Shown: positions 54,330 to 63,721, counted from the first letter of the stretch. The stretch: DNA of 64,000 nt from Antarcticimicrobium luteum (GCF_004358185.1 NZ_SMUV01000071.1:213751-277750), one strand, 5' to 3'. Numbers and translations are program-made. The notes: generated by a model from the sequence alone, not told the origin.

Positions 54330-55733
54330 ATGTCCCCCAAGACACTTTATGACAAAATCTGGGACGCCCACCTGGTCGACACGACCGAGGACGGCACCAG
54401 CCTGCTGTATATCGACCGCCACCTGGTTCACGAGGTGACCAGCCCGCAGGCCTTCGAGGGGCTGCGCATGTCGGGGCGCGATGTGCATGCGCCGGACAAG
54501 ACCATCGCGGTGCCCGACCACAACGTGCCGACCACGCCGGACCGGGTGAACGGCATCGAGAACGAGGAAAGCCGCATTCAGGTCGATGCGCTGGACAAGA
54601 ATGCGCGCGATTTCGGCATCAACTATTACCCGGTGGACGACATCCGCCAGGGCATCGTGCATATCGTCGGCCCCGAACAGGGCTGGACCCTGCCGGGGAT
54701 GACGGTTGTCTGCGGCGACAGCCACACCGCCACCCATGGCGCCTTTGGCGCGCTGGCGCACGGCATCGGCACGAGCGAGGTCGAGCATGTGCTGGCGACC
54801 CAGACGCTGATCCAGACCAAATCGAAGAACATGAAGGTCGAGATCACCGGCAAGCTGCACCCGGGCGTGACCGCCAAGGACATCACCCTGAGCGTGATCG
54901 GCAGGACCGGCACCGCCGGCGGCACCGGCCATGTGATCGAATATTGCGGCGAGGCGATCCGCGATCTGTCGATGGAAGGGCGGATGACCGTCTGCAACAT
55001 GGCGATCGAGGGCGGCGCGCGCGCCGGTCTGATCGCGCCGGACGAGACCACCTTCGAGTACATCAAGGGCCGGCCGCATGCCCCCAAGGGCGCCCAGTGG
55101 GAGGCCGCGCTGGCGTGGTGGAAGACGCTTTACTCCGACGACGACGCCCATTGGGACAAGGTGATCACGCTGGACGCGGGCGAGATCGCGCCGGTGGTCA
55201 CCTGGGGCACCAGCCCCGAGGACGTTCTGCCGATCACCGCGACGGTGCCGGCGCCCGAGGATTTCTCCGGCGGCAAGGTCGACGCCGTGCGCCGCGCGCT
55301 GGAGTACATGGGGCTGAAGCCCGGCATGAAGCTGACCGATATCGAGATCGACACGGTCTTTATCGGGTCGTGCACCAACGGCCGGATCGAGGATCTGCGC
55401 GCCGTCGCCGAGATCGTGAAGGGCAAGAAGGTCAAGGACGGCATGCGCGCCATGATCGTGCCCGGCTCGGGCTTGGTCCGCGCCCAGGCCGAGGAAGAGG
55501 GTCTGGCCGACATCTTCCTCGAAGCGGGTTTCGAATGGCGTCTGGCGGGTTGTTCCATGTGCCTGGCGATGAACCCCGATCAGCTGTCGCCCGGCGAGCG
55601 CTGCGCGGCCACCTCGAACCGCAACTTCGAGGGCCGTCAGGGCCGCGGCGGGCGTACCCACCTGCTGAGCCCGGCGATGGCCGCCGCCGCCGCGATCACC
55701 GGCCGGCTGACGGATGTGCGCGAGGTGATGTGA
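54330..55733 (+). CDS. leuC: 3-isopropylmalate dehydratase, large subunit
   Basis: Catalyses the isomerisation of 2- to 3-isopropylmalate in leucine synthesis, in complex with LeuD. The 467-aa aconitase-family protein binds 4Fe-4S through Cys348 (GSCTNG), Cys408 and Cys411 (GCSMC); active-site blocks [27 protein letters not shown] and VPDHNVPTT are present. GGGAGAGG precedes the start. It is separated from leuD by an 83-bp gap with two hairpins. Confidence 0.96.
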   Translation: MSPKTLYDKIWDAHLVDTTEDGTSLLYIDRHLVHEVTSPQAFEGLRMSGRDVHAPDKTIAVPDHNVPTTPDRVNGIENEESRIQVDALDKNARDFGINYYPVDDIRQGIVHIVGPEQGWTLPGMTVVCGDSHTATHGAFGALAHGIGTSEVEHVLATQTLIQTKSKNMKVEITGKLHPGVTAKDITLSVIGRTGTAGGTGHVIEYCGEAIRDLSMEGRMTVCNMAIEGGARAGLIAPDETTFEYIKGRPHAPKGAQWEAALAWWKTLYSDDDAHWDKVITLDAGEIAPVVTWGTSPEDVLPITATVPAPEDFSGGKVDAVRRALEYMGLKPGMKLTDIEIDTVFIGSCTNGRIEDLRAVAEIVKGKKVKDGMRAMIVPGSGLVRAQAEEEGLADIFLEAGFEWRLAGCSMCLAMNPDQLSPGERCAATSNRNFEGRQGRGGRTHLLSPAMAAAAAITGRLTDVREVM

Positions 55734-55741
55734 AACGGTGT

Positions 55742-55793
55742 GCCGGGCCACGCGCCCGGCCTACCGCAGATGTAGGGCGGACCGAGGTCCGCC
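55742..55793. repeat. Paired hairpins between leuC and leuD
   Basis: GCCGGGC (55742-55748) / GCCCGGC (55754-55760) with loop CACGC, and GGCGGAC (55776-55782) / GTCCGCC (55787-55793) with loop CGAG. They fill most of the gap between leuC and leuD and resemble REP-type intergenic elements. They have no T-run, so read-through into leuD remains likely. Confidence 0.65.
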
Positions 55794-55816
55794 ACCCGTT
55801 CCAAGGAGAACAACCG

Positions 55817-56422
55817 ATGGATAAATTCACCAAGATCACCGGGGTCGCGGCGCCGCTGCCGCTGATCAACGTCGATACCGACATGATCATCCCCAAGCAG
55901 TTCCTCAAGACCATCAAGCGCTCGGGTCTGGGCGTGAACCTGTTCGACGAGATGCGCTATCAGGACGACGGCAGCGAGAACCCCGATTTCGTGCTGAACA
56001 AGCCCGCCTACCGCAGCGCCGAGATCCTGATCGCCGGCGACAACTTCGGCTGCGGCTCGTCGCGGGAACACGCGCCCTGGGCGATCAAGGATTTCGGCAT
56101 CCGCTGCGTCATCGCGCCCAGCTTTGCCGACATCTTCTTCAACAACTGCTTCAAGAACGGCATCCTGCCGATCACCCTGCCGCAGGAGCAGATCGACATG
56201 CTGATGAAGGACGCGGAAAAGGGCGAGAACGCCCGCATGACCGTGGACCTGGAGGCGCAGACGGTGACGACCTCGGACGGCGAGACGTTCCCCTTCGAGG
56301 TCGACGCCTTCAAGAAGCACTGTCTGCTGGAGGGGCTCGACGACATCGCGCTGACGCTGGAAAAGGCGCCCGCGATCCAGAGCTTTGAGGCGCAGGCCGC
56401 GGTGTCGCGCCCCTGGGTCTGA
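55817..56422 (+). CDS. leuD: 3-isopropylmalate dehydratase, small subunit
   Basis: Partner of LeuC. The 201-aa swivel-domain protein has [22 protein letters not shown], the active-site [23 protein letters not shown] and [17 protein letters not shown]; length is normal. AAGGAG lies 8 bases before the ATG at 55817. Cotranscription with leuC is expected despite the hairpins between them. Confidence 0.96.
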   Translation: MDKFTKITGVAAPLPLINVDTDMIIPKQFLKTIKRSGLGVNLFDEMRYQDDGSENPDFVLNKPAYRSAEILIAGDNFGCGSSREHAPWAIKDFGIRCVIAPSFADIFFNNCFKNGILPITLPQEQIDMLMKDAEKGENARMTVDLEAQTVTTSDGETFPFEVDAFKKHCLLEGLDDIALTLEKAPAIQSFEAQAAVSRPWV

Positions 56423-56732
56423 GCGCCGCGGGGCCGTCGACCGCCGGTTCGGTGCCTGTACAGGACCGGCCGACGCCCACAAGATATGGGTTGCTGACCC
56501 TAGATCCGCCCCTGACCGGGGGCGGGTCACCTTGTTAAATTGATGCAAAGACGCACCAGTTTCTTCATGATTTTGCCGTAAATTCAGCCTTTTGTCAGGG
56601 GGCAGCTTGAGCTCACGGCCGAAAGACGGCACAAATATGACCGAAATGAGGCAATCCGCCCGGTTGGGCGGGGTCAAGTTGGAACAAAGGCGCGGCAACG
56701 TATCGGCCTGTCCAGTTTGAAGGGATCGAACA
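56423..56732. other. leuD-downstream intergenic region
   Basis: 310 bp without a gene. It contains the palindrome CCTGTACAGG (56455-56464) and the hairpin CCGCCCC (56506-56512) / GGGGCGG (56519-56525), a possible terminator-like stem without T-run. From about 56530 to 56600 the sequence turns AT-rich (TTGTTAAATTG and CCGTAAATTC), which suggests a promoter region for the downstream membrane-protein gene. Confidence 0.4.
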
Positions 56733-57572
56733 GTGTTTGCACGCATCGCAGGCGCGGCATTGCGGGCAGTCCTGGTGGCTGTGGTCGTGGCGATTCCATC
56801 GCTGCTTTTGCCCGGAACGGGCTCGGGCGGGGCGGAGATCGTCACCCTTCTGGCGCTGCTGGCAGCGCTGCTGACCTTTGCCGAATACAATTCCAACTAT
56901 CCCAGCATCGTGGAATTTCGCGGCGCACCGCCGCTGAACCGGATGCGCTTTGCCGCGCTGACGGCGATGCTTCTGTCGCTGTCGCTGATCGCCAAGCATC
57001 AGGTCGAACCGACCAATCTGACCGCGCTGCTTGCCGGGGTGGGGCGACTGGTCGGCGGGCTGACCGATTTTCCCTATTCGCCGGTGCGGCTGGCCGCGCT
57101 GATGCTGCCGGCCACGGCGCCGCCGGAGCTGCTGGACGCGGTGCGGATCGCCGCCGGCGTGTCCTATCTGATCGCGCTGACGGCAGTTGGCGCCTTTTTC
57201 TTTGCGGTGCGCGTGCTGGGCTGGCCGGTGATGAACGGGTCGTTCAACGTCTGGATCAACCTGCCGCTGTTCGATCCGACGGCGGGCGGCGACGTGGTGC
57301 ACCGGCTGCAGCGGGACGGGCATATCAACGTGATGATCGGGCTGCTCCTGCCCTTTGCGATCCCGGCGCTGGTCAAGCTGGGATCGGAAATGTTCCGTCC
57401 GGTGACGCTGGACGATCCGCAGACGCTGATCTGGGCGATGAGCGCCTGGGCCTTTCTGCCCGCCAGCATGGTGATGCGCGGGGTGGCGATGCTGCGGATC
57501 GCCGAGCTGATCCAGCAAAAGCGCCGCCGCGCCTATACCGACGCCGACGGCGAGGCCGTGCAGACCGCATGA
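56733..57572 (+). CDS. Polytopic membrane protein, function unknown
   Basis: A 279-aa protein with five to six hydrophobic helices, among them ALRAVLVAVVVAIPSLLLPG, ALTAMLLSLSLIAK and AVGAFFFAVRVLGW. A periplasmic or cytosolic loop contains NVWINLPLFDPTAGGDVVHRLQRDG. It starts with GTG at 56733 after a GAAGGGA site. The downstream endonuclease/phosphatase-fold gene overlaps its stop (ATGA). No family is recognised with confidence. Confidence 0.78.
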   Translation: MFARIAGAALRAVLVAVVVAIPSLLLPGTGSGGAEIVTLLALLAALLTFAEYNSNYPSIVEFRGAPPLNRMRFAALTAMLLSLSLIAKHQVEPTNLTALLAGVGRLVGGLTDFPYSPVRLAALMLPATAPPELLDAVRIAAGVSYLIALTAVGAFFFAVRVLGWPVMNGSFNVWINLPLFDPTAGGDVVHRLQRDGHINVMIGLLLPFAIPALVKLGSEMFRPVTLDDPQTLIWAMSAWAFLPASMVMRGVAMLRIAELIQQKRRRAYTDADGEAVQTA

Positions 57573-58657
57573 GCCGGGCTGGCGCCCTTTCGTGTTTCCT
57601 CTTTCTGTGTCTGACTGCCGCGCCGCTGCCTGCGGAGCCCGTCCGCGTGGCCAGCTTCAACACCGAATTGCAGCGCGAGGGGCCGGGCCTGCTGCTGCGC
57701 GACATCGAGCGGGGCGAGGACGATCGGGTCGCCGCCGTGGTCGCGGTGATCGCGCGGGCGGGCGCGGATATTCTGGCGCTGCAGGGGATCGACTGGGACC
57801 ACGAGGGGCGGGCGCTGACGGCGCTGACCGCGCGGCTGGACGCAGCCGGGGCGCCCTATCCCCACCGGCTGGCGCTGCGCCCCAACAGCGGGATGGCCTC
57901 GGGGGGGGATCTGGACGGCGACGGCGTCCCGGGCGGACCCGGGGATTCGCAGGGGTTCGGGCATTTCACCGGTCAGGGCGGGATCGCGGTGCTGTCCCGG
58001 TTTCCGATCGTCGCCGACGCGGTGCGGGATTTCAGCGGCACTCTGTGGCGCGATATGCCCGGCGCGCTGTTGCCCGCCTATCCGGACGGGTCGCCGTTTC
58101 CGTCGCAGCAGGCGCAGGCGATCCAGCGGTTGTCCTCCACCGGGCATTGGGCGGTGCCCATCGCCCTGCCAGATGGCACAACACTGACGCTGCTGACGTT
58201 TCAGGCGGGGCCGCCGGTGTTCGACGGGCCGGAGGATCGCAACGGGCGGCGCAATCACGATGAGATCGTTTTCTGGAAACTCTATCTCGACGGGGCGTTC
58301 GGCCCTGCCCCACCGGACCGTTTCATCCTCGCCGGCGGGGCCAATCTGGACCCGCAGGACGGCGCCGGGCGGCATCAGGCGATCCGGGCGCTGCTGGCCG
58401 ATCCGCGCGTGACAGACCCGCGCCCGGCCAGCGAAGGCGGGGCGCGGGCCGGGGATCAGGGCCATGCGGGCCCGGACCGCCTCGATACCGTGGACTGGGA
58501 CGGTCCGGGACGGTTGCGGGTGGATTACGTCCTGCCGTCCTCAGACTGGACGGTTGAGGGCGCCAGTGTGCACTGGCCCGGCCCCGGCGACCCCGGTCGG
58601 GACGCCGCCCTGCGCGCCAGTCGTCACCGGCTGGTCTGGGTGGATCTTGGGCGGTAG
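57569..58657 (+). CDS. Endonuclease/exonuclease/phosphatase-fold secreted protein, altered active site
   Basis: A 362-aa exported protein (signal about 1-22) of the EEP fold. The first motif is intact (VASFNTEL, Asn31). Other metal and catalytic positions are changed: the usual LQE is LQG (residues 71-73), the usual GDxN is GGAN, and the terminal SDH is SRH (ASRHRLVWVDLG). The Gly-rich insert GGDLDGDGVPGGPGDS looks Ca-binding-like. Activity is doubtful or altered. It is coupled to the membrane-protein gene and overlaps the convergent SDR gene by 117 bp. Confidence 0.8.
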   Translation: MSRAGALSCFLFLCLTAAPLPAEPVRVASFNTELQREGPGLLLRDIERGEDDRVAAVVAVIARAGADILALQGIDWDHEGRALTALTARLDAAGAPYPHRLALRPNSGMASGGDLDGDGVPGGPGDSQGFGHFTGQGGIAVLSRFPIVADAVRDFSGTLWRDMPGALLPAYPDGSPFPSQQAQAIQRLSSTGHWAVPIALPDGTTLTLLTFQAGPPVFDGPEDRNGRRNHDEIVFWKLYLDGAFGPAPPDRFILAGGANLDPQDGAGRHQAIRALLADPRVTDPRPASEGGARAGDQGHAGPDRLDTVDWDGPGRLRVDYVLPSSDWTVEGASVHWPGPGDPGRDAALRASRHRLVWVDLGR

Positions 58658-59503
58658 CGCCGCCAGCATCACCTCGCGCGGATCGCTGAATTCGAAGCCG
58701 GGCAACAAACGGTTGAATTTGGTGCCCGACAGCCGGTGCGGCATATCCCAGAGATAGCGCATTTCCAGCAGCTCCCTTGCCAGTTCCCAGACCGGCGAGG
58801 CGAGGCGCATCGCCCACCAGGGAAAGCGCGAGATGCGCAGCGGGCGGCGCAGATCGACCTCCAGCCGCGCGCGCAGCTCGTTCAGGGTGAAGCTGTGGCC
58901 GGGAAAGGGCACGTCCTCGAAGGTCGCCAGACGGTCACGCATTTCGACCAGCGAAACCACGGCACGCGCCCAGTCGGGCATGTAGGCATAGGGCTGCATC
59001 GCGGCCGGGTCGCCCATGGCGGTGATGCGGCCGCGCTTGATCGCGCTGAGAATCAGCATGCTCATCACGTCGCCGTTGCGCTCGGGGTCGACGAAGTTGC
59101 CGGCGCGCAGGATCAGGGTTTTCACGCCGCTGTCCCGATAGGCGCGCTCCATCTCGACCCGGATCTTGCCCTTGCGCGAACAGGGGGTCTGGGGTGTGTC
59201 TTCGGCGATATCCTCTGAAACGTGCCCGAAGTTGTACACATTGCCGGGAATGACCACCATCGCGCCCGAGGCGCGGGCGGCGGCGATGACCTGCGCGGTG
59301 ATGGCGGGAATGATCCCGGCCCAGTTGTGATAGTTGGGCGGGTTCAGCCCGTTGACGATCACCTCACAGCCCATCGCGGCCCTGGTCATGTCGTCGCGGG
59401 CGCGGTCGAAAAGGCGCACCTGCCAGCCGGCCGCCCGGAAGGCGGCGGCAGCGTGGCGGCCGATCTTGCCGGAAGCGCCGAGGATGAGAACAGTCTTGGT
59501 CAT
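58541..59503 (-). CDS. NAD-dependent epimerase/dehydratase (extended SDR)
   Basis: A 320-aa SDR-fold oxidoreductase with ILGASGKIGRHAAAAF as the dinucleotide motif; VIVNGLNPPNYHNW and NVYNFG replace the standard SDR active-site Y-x-x-x-K in part, as in atypical NAD(P)-binding epimerases. The core ends near residue 280; the last 39 residues (PPKIHPDQPVTTGAQGG...) are a low-complexity tail read antisense to the EEP gene. Divergent from a LysR regulator, its likely controller. Confidence 0.82.
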   Translation of the reverse strand: MTKTVLILGASGKIGRHAAAAFRAAGWQVRLFDRARDDMTRAAMGCEVIVNGLNPPNYHNWAGIIPAITAQVIAAARASGAMVVIPGNVYNFGHVSEDIAEDTPQTPCSRKGKIRVEMERAYRDSGVKTLILRAGNFVDPERNGDVMSMLILSAIKRGRITAMGDPAAMQPYAYMPDWARAVVSLVEMRDRLATFEDVPFPGHSFTLNELRARLEVDLRRPLRISRFPWWAMRLASPVWELARELLEMRYLWDMPHRLSGTKFNRLLPGFEFSDPREVMLAALPPKIHPDQPVTTGAQGGVPTGVAGAGPVHTGALNRPV

Positions 59504-59590
59504 GGGATCGCTCCTTTGCTTGTCTATCCGATGTGTCTGGTACAAAGGTGGCCCAGACAGATGCGTTTAGGAATTGCCAAAAATCGACGA

Positions 59591-59603
59591 TATGATATTC
59601 ATA
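59591..59603. promoter_or_regulatory. AT-rich palindrome between SDR and LysR genes
   Basis: TATGATATTCATA has arms TATGA / TCATA around TAT, ends six bases before the LysR ATG, and includes a TATGAT -10-like hexamer. It fits a LysR autoregulation site or a promoter element. No T-N11-A match was tested beyond this. Confidence 0.35.
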
Positions 59604-59608
59604 ATTAA

Positions 59609-60490
59609 ATGATCGCACCGCTGGACTGGACCCTGTTGCAGAGCTTCTCCGCCGTGGCGGAAACCGGATCGCTGTCGGCGGCGGCCCGTAAGCTGGGGCA
59701 GAGTCAGCCGACGCTGGGCCGGCACATCCGAGCGCTGGAGGCGGCGCTGGGGGTCGAGCTGTTCACGCGGGGGCCCAAGGGGTTGATCCCGACCGAGGCG
59801 GCGCGCGGGCTGATCGGACCGGCGGACCAGATGCGGCAGGCCGCGGCGCGGCTGCGGCTTGCCGCCGAAGGGCAGGAGACCGGGCTGGCGGGCACGGTGC
59901 GGGTGACCGCCTCGACCGTGGTGTCGCATTTCATCCTGCCGCCGATCCTCGCCGCGATCCGCCGCGCGCACCCGGAGATCCAGATCGAGCTGGTCCCGGC
60001 AGACAGCTCGGAGAACCTGCTGTTCCGCGAGGCCGACATCGCGCTGCGGATGTACCGGCCGACGCAGCTGGATCTGGTCGCCGCCCATGTCACCGACCTG
60101 GAGATGGGCCTTTACGCCGCGACCGGGTTTCTGGACCGGGTCGGGCGGCCGCGGACGGTGGACGAGTTGCTGAAGCTCGATTTCGTCGGCTTCGACGCCA
60201 ATGACACGATCATCCGCTTCATGCGCGAGGCCGGGCTGGAGGTGGGGCGCGGGTTTTTCGGGGTGCGCTGCGACGATCAGGCGGCCTATTGGCAGCTGGT
60301 CCGGGCCGGCTGCGGCATCGGCGGCATGCAGGCGGCGATCGGAGACGACGAGCCCGGGGTGGAACGGGTGCTGTCCAAGATGGATCTGCCGACCCTGCCG
60401 GTCTGGCTGGCCGCCCCCGCCGCGCTGCGCCACAGCCCGCGCATCAGGCTGGTCTGGGACCGGCTGGCGGCGGGGTTGCGGCGGCTGTGA
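59609..60490 (+). CDS. LysR-family transcriptional regulator
   Basis: A 293-aa LysR regulator. The HTH covers residues 5-62 (LLQSFSAVAETGSLSAAARKLGQSQPTLGRHIRALE) and the effector domain follows with STVVSHFILPPILAAIRRAHPEI. It faces the SDR gene across 105 bp, so that gene is its probable target. The ligand is unknown. Confidence 0.92.
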   Translation: MIAPLDWTLLQSFSAVAETGSLSAAARKLGQSQPTLGRHIRALEAALGVELFTRGPKGLIPTEAARGLIGPADQMRQAAARLRLAAEGQETGLAGTVRVTASTVVSHFILPPILAAIRRAHPEIQIELVPADSSENLLFREADIALRMYRPTQLDLVAAHVTDLEMGLYAATGFLDRVGRPRTVDELLKLDFVGFDANDTIIRFMREAGLEVGRGFFGVRCDDQAAYWQLVRAGCGIGGMQAAIGDDEPGVERVLSKMDLPTLPVWLAAPAALRHSPRIRLVWDRLAAGLRRL

Positions 60491-60513
60491 GGGGCTAGGA
60501 CGTCGTCATTCCA

Positions 60514-60580
60514 GCGTTTCGCCCGGCCGCAGGCCGGGCAGCGCCCGCCCTCCCCCCGGCGGGCGCCGCCCTTCTCACTT
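60514..60580. repeat. Dispersed double-hairpin element, copy at LysR-leuB gap
   Basis: GTTTCGCCCGGCCGCAGGCC starts hairpin 1 (GCCCGGCC-GCA-GGCCGGGC), directly followed by hairpin 2, GCGCCCGCC (60541-60549) / GGCGGGCGC (60558-60566) with an 8-base loop, and the tail GCCCTTCTC. The same order, loop length and tail occur in the copy at 36631-36716, where hairpin 2 has a compensatory change (C-G to T-A). Confidence 0.75.
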
Positions 60581-60678
60581 GTCTCCTCCGTATTTTCCGC
60601 GCCGTTACAGCCCGGCAATATTGACGGTGGGGAAAGGCCGCGCTACGCCCTGCGCAACCCAGATAAAGGAGTGCCCCC

Positions 60679-61782
60679 ATGTCCAACCCTTCGCTTCTCA
60701 TCCTGCCCGGCGACGGGATTGGCCCCGAGGTGATGGCCGAAGTCCGCAAGATCATCGACTGGTACGGCGCCAAGGGCGGCCTGACCTTCGACGTGACCGA
60801 GGATCTGGTCGGCGGCTGCGCCTATGACAAGCACGGTGTGCCGCTGGCCGACGCGACCATGGCCAAGGCGCAGGAGGTGGACGCCGTTCTGCTGGGCGCC
60901 GTCGGCGGGCCGAAATACGACAACCTGGACTTTTCCGTAAAGCCCGAGCGCGGCCTGCTGCGCCTGCGCAAGGAGATGGATCTTTTCGCCAACCTGCGCC
61001 CGGCCCAGTGCTTTGACGCGCTGGCCGATTTCTCGTCGCTGAAAAAGGATATCGTCGCCGGCCTCGACATCATGATCGTGCGCGAACTGACGAGCGGAAT
61101 CTATTTCGGCGAGCCGCGCGGCATCTTCGAGGAGGGCAACGAGCGCGTCGGCATCAACACCCAGCGCTATACCGAGAGCGAGATCGACCGCGTCGCGCGC
61201 GCCGCGTTCGAGCTGGCCATGAAGCGCGGCAAGAAGCTGTGCTCGATGGAAAAGGCCAACGTGATGGAATCGGGCATCCTGTGGCGCGAAGTGGTCACCA
61301 AGGTCGGCGAGGATTATCCCGAGGTGGCGCTGAGCCACATGTATGCCGACGCCGGCGCCATGCAGCTGGTGCGCGCGCCCAAGCAGTTCGATGTGATTGT
61401 CACCGACAACCTGTTCGGCGATCTGCTGTCGGATGCCGCAGCGATGCTGACCGGCTCGCTCGGGATGCTGCCCTCGGCCAGCCTCGGGGCGCCGATGGCC
61501 AATGGCCGGCCCAAGGCGCTGTATGAGCCGGTGCACGGTTCGGCCCCCGATATTGCGGGTCAGGGCAAGGCGAACCCGATCGCCTGCATCCTCAGCTTTG
61601 CGATGGCGCTGCGCTACAGCTTCGACCAGGGCGCCGAGGCCGACCGGGTGGAAGCGGCGGTGGAAAAGGTGCTGGCCGACGGGTTGCGCACCGCCGACCT
61701 GCTGGGCGAAGAGGGCGTGCAGCCGGTCTCGACCAGCCAGATGGGCGACGCCGTGGTCGCGGCGCTGGACGCCAGCCTCTGA
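60679..61782 (+). CDS. leuB: 3-isopropylmalate dehydrogenase
   Basis: Oxidises and decarboxylates 3-isopropylmalate in leucine synthesis. The 367-aa protein has [41 protein letters not shown] (active-site Arg/Tyr), the metal-binding [22 protein letters not shown] and NAD-site [17 protein letters not shown]. Six residues into the ribosome site AAAGGAG before the ATG. leuC-leuD are 4.3 kb upstream on the same strand; four unrelated genes intervene. It ends in a strong terminator. Confidence 0.96.
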   Translation: MSNPSLLILPGDGIGPEVMAEVRKIIDWYGAKGGLTFDVTEDLVGGCAYDKHGVPLADATMAKAQEVDAVLLGAVGGPKYDNLDFSVKPERGLLRLRKEMDLFANLRPAQCFDALADFSSLKKDIVAGLDIMIVRELTSGIYFGEPRGIFEEGNERVGINTQRYTESEIDRVARAAFELAMKRGKKLCSMEKANVMESGILWREVVTKVGEDYPEVALSHMYADAGAMQLVRAPKQFDVIVTDNLFGDLLSDAAAMLTGSLGMLPSASLGAPMANGRPKALYEPVHGSAPDIAGQGKANPIACILSFAMALRYSFDQGAEADRVEAAVEKVLADGLRTADLLGEEGVQPVSTSQMGDAVVAALDASL

Positions 61783-61815
61783 TCGCCGGAGCGGCGTTCT
61801 GAATATCTGAAGCGA

Positions 61816-61839
61816 GGGGGCAGCGATGCCCCCTTTTTT
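61816..61839 (+). terminator. Rho-independent terminator of leuB
   Basis: GGGGGCA (61816-61822) / TGCCCCC (61827-61833) with a GNRA-type GCGA loop and six T (61834-61839), 33 bases after the leuB stop. Confidence 0.92.
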
Positions 61840-61916
61840 CTGCCCGTACCACAGGAGCAAGCCGCGCAGGGAGGACTTGCCTCGGAGGCCAATCAGATCG
61901 GTGGCGTAACTGGGCG

Positions 61917-63512
61917 TCAGGCCGCCGGCGGGGCCTCCTGCTGCAACCCCCGCAGAGCGGTGCGGTCGTAATAGCCGATCCGTTCCGTATGATGCACGAC
62001 GCGCTGCAGCCAGCGCATCGCATCGGTATGGGCGAACACCTCTGTCAGCGTGTAGAGCCCCGCATGTTCGCCCAGAAGCAGCCCGCGGCGGTGCCGCCCG
62101 GTGCGATGCCGGATCAGCGTCTCCAGCCGCGCCAGGCGGTCGGACTCCAGATACCGGCCGCTCTCCGAGGCCGCCCGCGCCAGAATCCCCCCCATCAGAA
62201 CGGCCGGGCGGCGCAGGATGCGATCCTCTACCAACGACTGGATCCGGTCCTTCTGCCCGGCGCGGTGCAGCAGGCGGCGCAGGTGGTCGGCCTCGTGCAG
62301 CAGGGCGGAATAGACCTCTTCCTCGGCCGGCAGATCGGCGGGCAGGCGGAGGTTGGCAAGGAATTGCGCCAGCTCATCTATCGCCTTGGCCATCTCCGGC
62401 TCCAGCGCCGAGAGCCTCCGGTAGTCCGGCTGGTCCTGCAGCGCCGCGCTGAGCGCGGCGAACATCCGCGTGGCGAGCAGCGCCGAGGCGCCGCGCGCGG
62501 CGGTCAGCGCCGCCCGCGCATCCGACAGGAGCGCCCGGTCCAGCCCAAGGGCAAGCCCGCCCTCATCCCGCGCGGGCACCAGCCGGGCCACCAGCGCGGT
62601 GAACCGGCCGGTCATCGGCAGGAACAAGGTGGTGCCGGCCAGGTTGAACCCGGTATGGAACATCAAGAGCGCGGTCAGCGGGCCGGTGGCGGCCGCCAGC
62701 CGCTCCAGCCCCGGCCCCAAGACCAGCAGCAGCGGAAAGGCGATGGTCGAGGTGATAACGTTGAAGGCCAGGTTGGCGACCGCCGCCTGCCGCATCACCC
62801 GCGCGCCCCCGACCGAGGCCAAGAGCGCGGTAAAGGTGGTGCCGATATTCATCCCCACCACCAGCGCCGCGGCCTGCATCAGGTTGATCGATCCCCCCTG
62901 CAGCATCACCAGCGCCAGCGCCACCGTGGCGCTGGAGGACTGGATCAGGACAGTCAGCGCCAGCCCCGCGACCGCCAGCGCCAACATGCCCCATAGCCCG
63001 CCCTGCGGCAGCGCCTCGGGGCGCAGCAGGCCGGTGGCCCCCGCCATGGCATTCTGCATCAGCTCCAGCCCGATCAGCAGCAGGCAGAGCCCCGCCACCA
63101 CCTGCCCCGCCCGCGCCAGTCCGCCACGGCCGAGCAGGTTGATCAGGCTGGCCGGCAATAGCGTGACCATCGCCACCGTTTCGAGCTGCAGCTTGAAGCC
63201 CAGCAGCGAAACCAGCCAGCCGGTGGCGGTGGTGCCGATATTGGCCCCGTAAATGATTCCCAGCGCCTGCGGCAGGCTCATCAACCCGGCCCCGACAAAG
63301 CCCACCGTCATAACCGTTGTGGCGCTGGAGGACTGGATCAGCGCGGTCGCCGCCGCCCCGGTCAGCACCCCGCGCAAGGGCGTGGTGGTGAACCGCGCGA
63401 GAATCCCCCGCAGGTTGGAGCCGGCGATATCCTTGAGCGCACGGGTCATCACATCCATGCCCATCAGGAACATGCCGACCCCGCCGACCAATAGGAAAAT
63501 ATCCGAATTCAT
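61917..63512 (-). CDS. Na+/phosphate cotransporter family protein (NptA/YjbB type)
   Basis: A 531-aa inner-membrane protein with two inverted PNaS repeats, each with the QSSSAT motif (about residues 60 and 195), which build the transport site for Na-coupled phosphate. The C-terminal cytosolic 200 residues, starting near 330, form a PhoU-like helical region with repeated ADHLRRLL and Glu-rich segments, as in YjbB. Start MNSDIFLLVGGVGMFLMGMDVM at 63512. Phosphate export or import direction is not clear from sequence. Confidence 0.92.
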   Translation of the reverse strand: MNSDIFLLVGGVGMFLMGMDVMTRALKDIAGSNLRGILARFTTTPLRGVLTGAAATALIQSSSATTVMTVGFVGAGLMSLPQALGIIYGANIGTTATGWLVSLLGFKLQLETVAMVTLLPASLINLLGRGGLARAGQVVAGLCLLLIGLELMQNAMAGATGLLRPEALPQGGLWGMLALAVAGLALTVLIQSSSATVALALVMLQGGSINLMQAAALVVGMNIGTTFTALLASVGGARVMRQAAVANLAFNVITSTIAFPLLLVLGPGLERLAAATGPLTALLMFHTGFNLAGTTLFLPMTGRFTALVARLVPARDEGGLALGLDRALLSDARAALTAARGASALLATRMFAALSAALQDQPDYRRLSALEPEMAKAIDELAQFLANLRLPADLPAEEEVYSALLHEADHLRRLLHRAGQKDRIQSLVEDRILRRPAVLMGGILARAASESGRYLESDRLARLETLIRHRTGRHRRGLLLGEHAGLYTLTEVFAHTDAMRWLQRVVHHTERIGYYDRTALRGLQQEAPPAA

Positions 63513-63596
63513 GCGCCATACTCCCGGCAAGGCAGAATGCCCCGCCCCCCCCTGTCTGACAAGCCGCGCGATCGCGCGAATTCAGCGATAATGCCC

Positions 63597-63624
63597 TTGC
63601 AAAACTTCCGGGACAGGTTTAACC
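63597..63624 (+). promoter_or_regulatory. Promoter candidate for tRNA-Pro
   Basis: TTGCAA (63597-63602) and TTAACC (63619-63624) with a 16-bp spacer, putting the start near 63631, about seven bases ahead of the mature tRNA 5' end. Only partial match in the -10. Confidence 0.45.
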
Positions 63625-63637
63625 CCGCCCGCACGGT

Positions 63638-63714
63638 CGGAGTGTAGCTCAGCCTGGTAGAGCACTGTCTTCGGGAGGCAGGGGCCGGAGGTTCGAATCC
63701 TCTCACTCCGACCA
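63638..63714 (+). tRNA. tRNA-Pro (anticodon CGG)
   Basis: 77-nt cloverleaf with encoded CCA. The acceptor stem CGGAGTG pairs with CACTCCG. The D-arm is GCTCAGCCTGGTAGAGC. The anticodon stem CTGTC/GGCAG closes the loop TTCGGGA, which gives anticodon CGG, the CCG-reading proline tRNA. The T-arm GGAGGTTCGAATCCTCT follows. A perfect terminator lies 8 bases on. An integrase gene directly downstream points to this tRNA as an attachment site. Confidence 0.95.
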
Positions 63715-63721
63715 ATAAAAC

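Noticed and set aside
54277..54330. Leucine attenuator upstream of leuC
   Set aside because: No run of Leu codons and no terminator hairpin with T-run in the gap.
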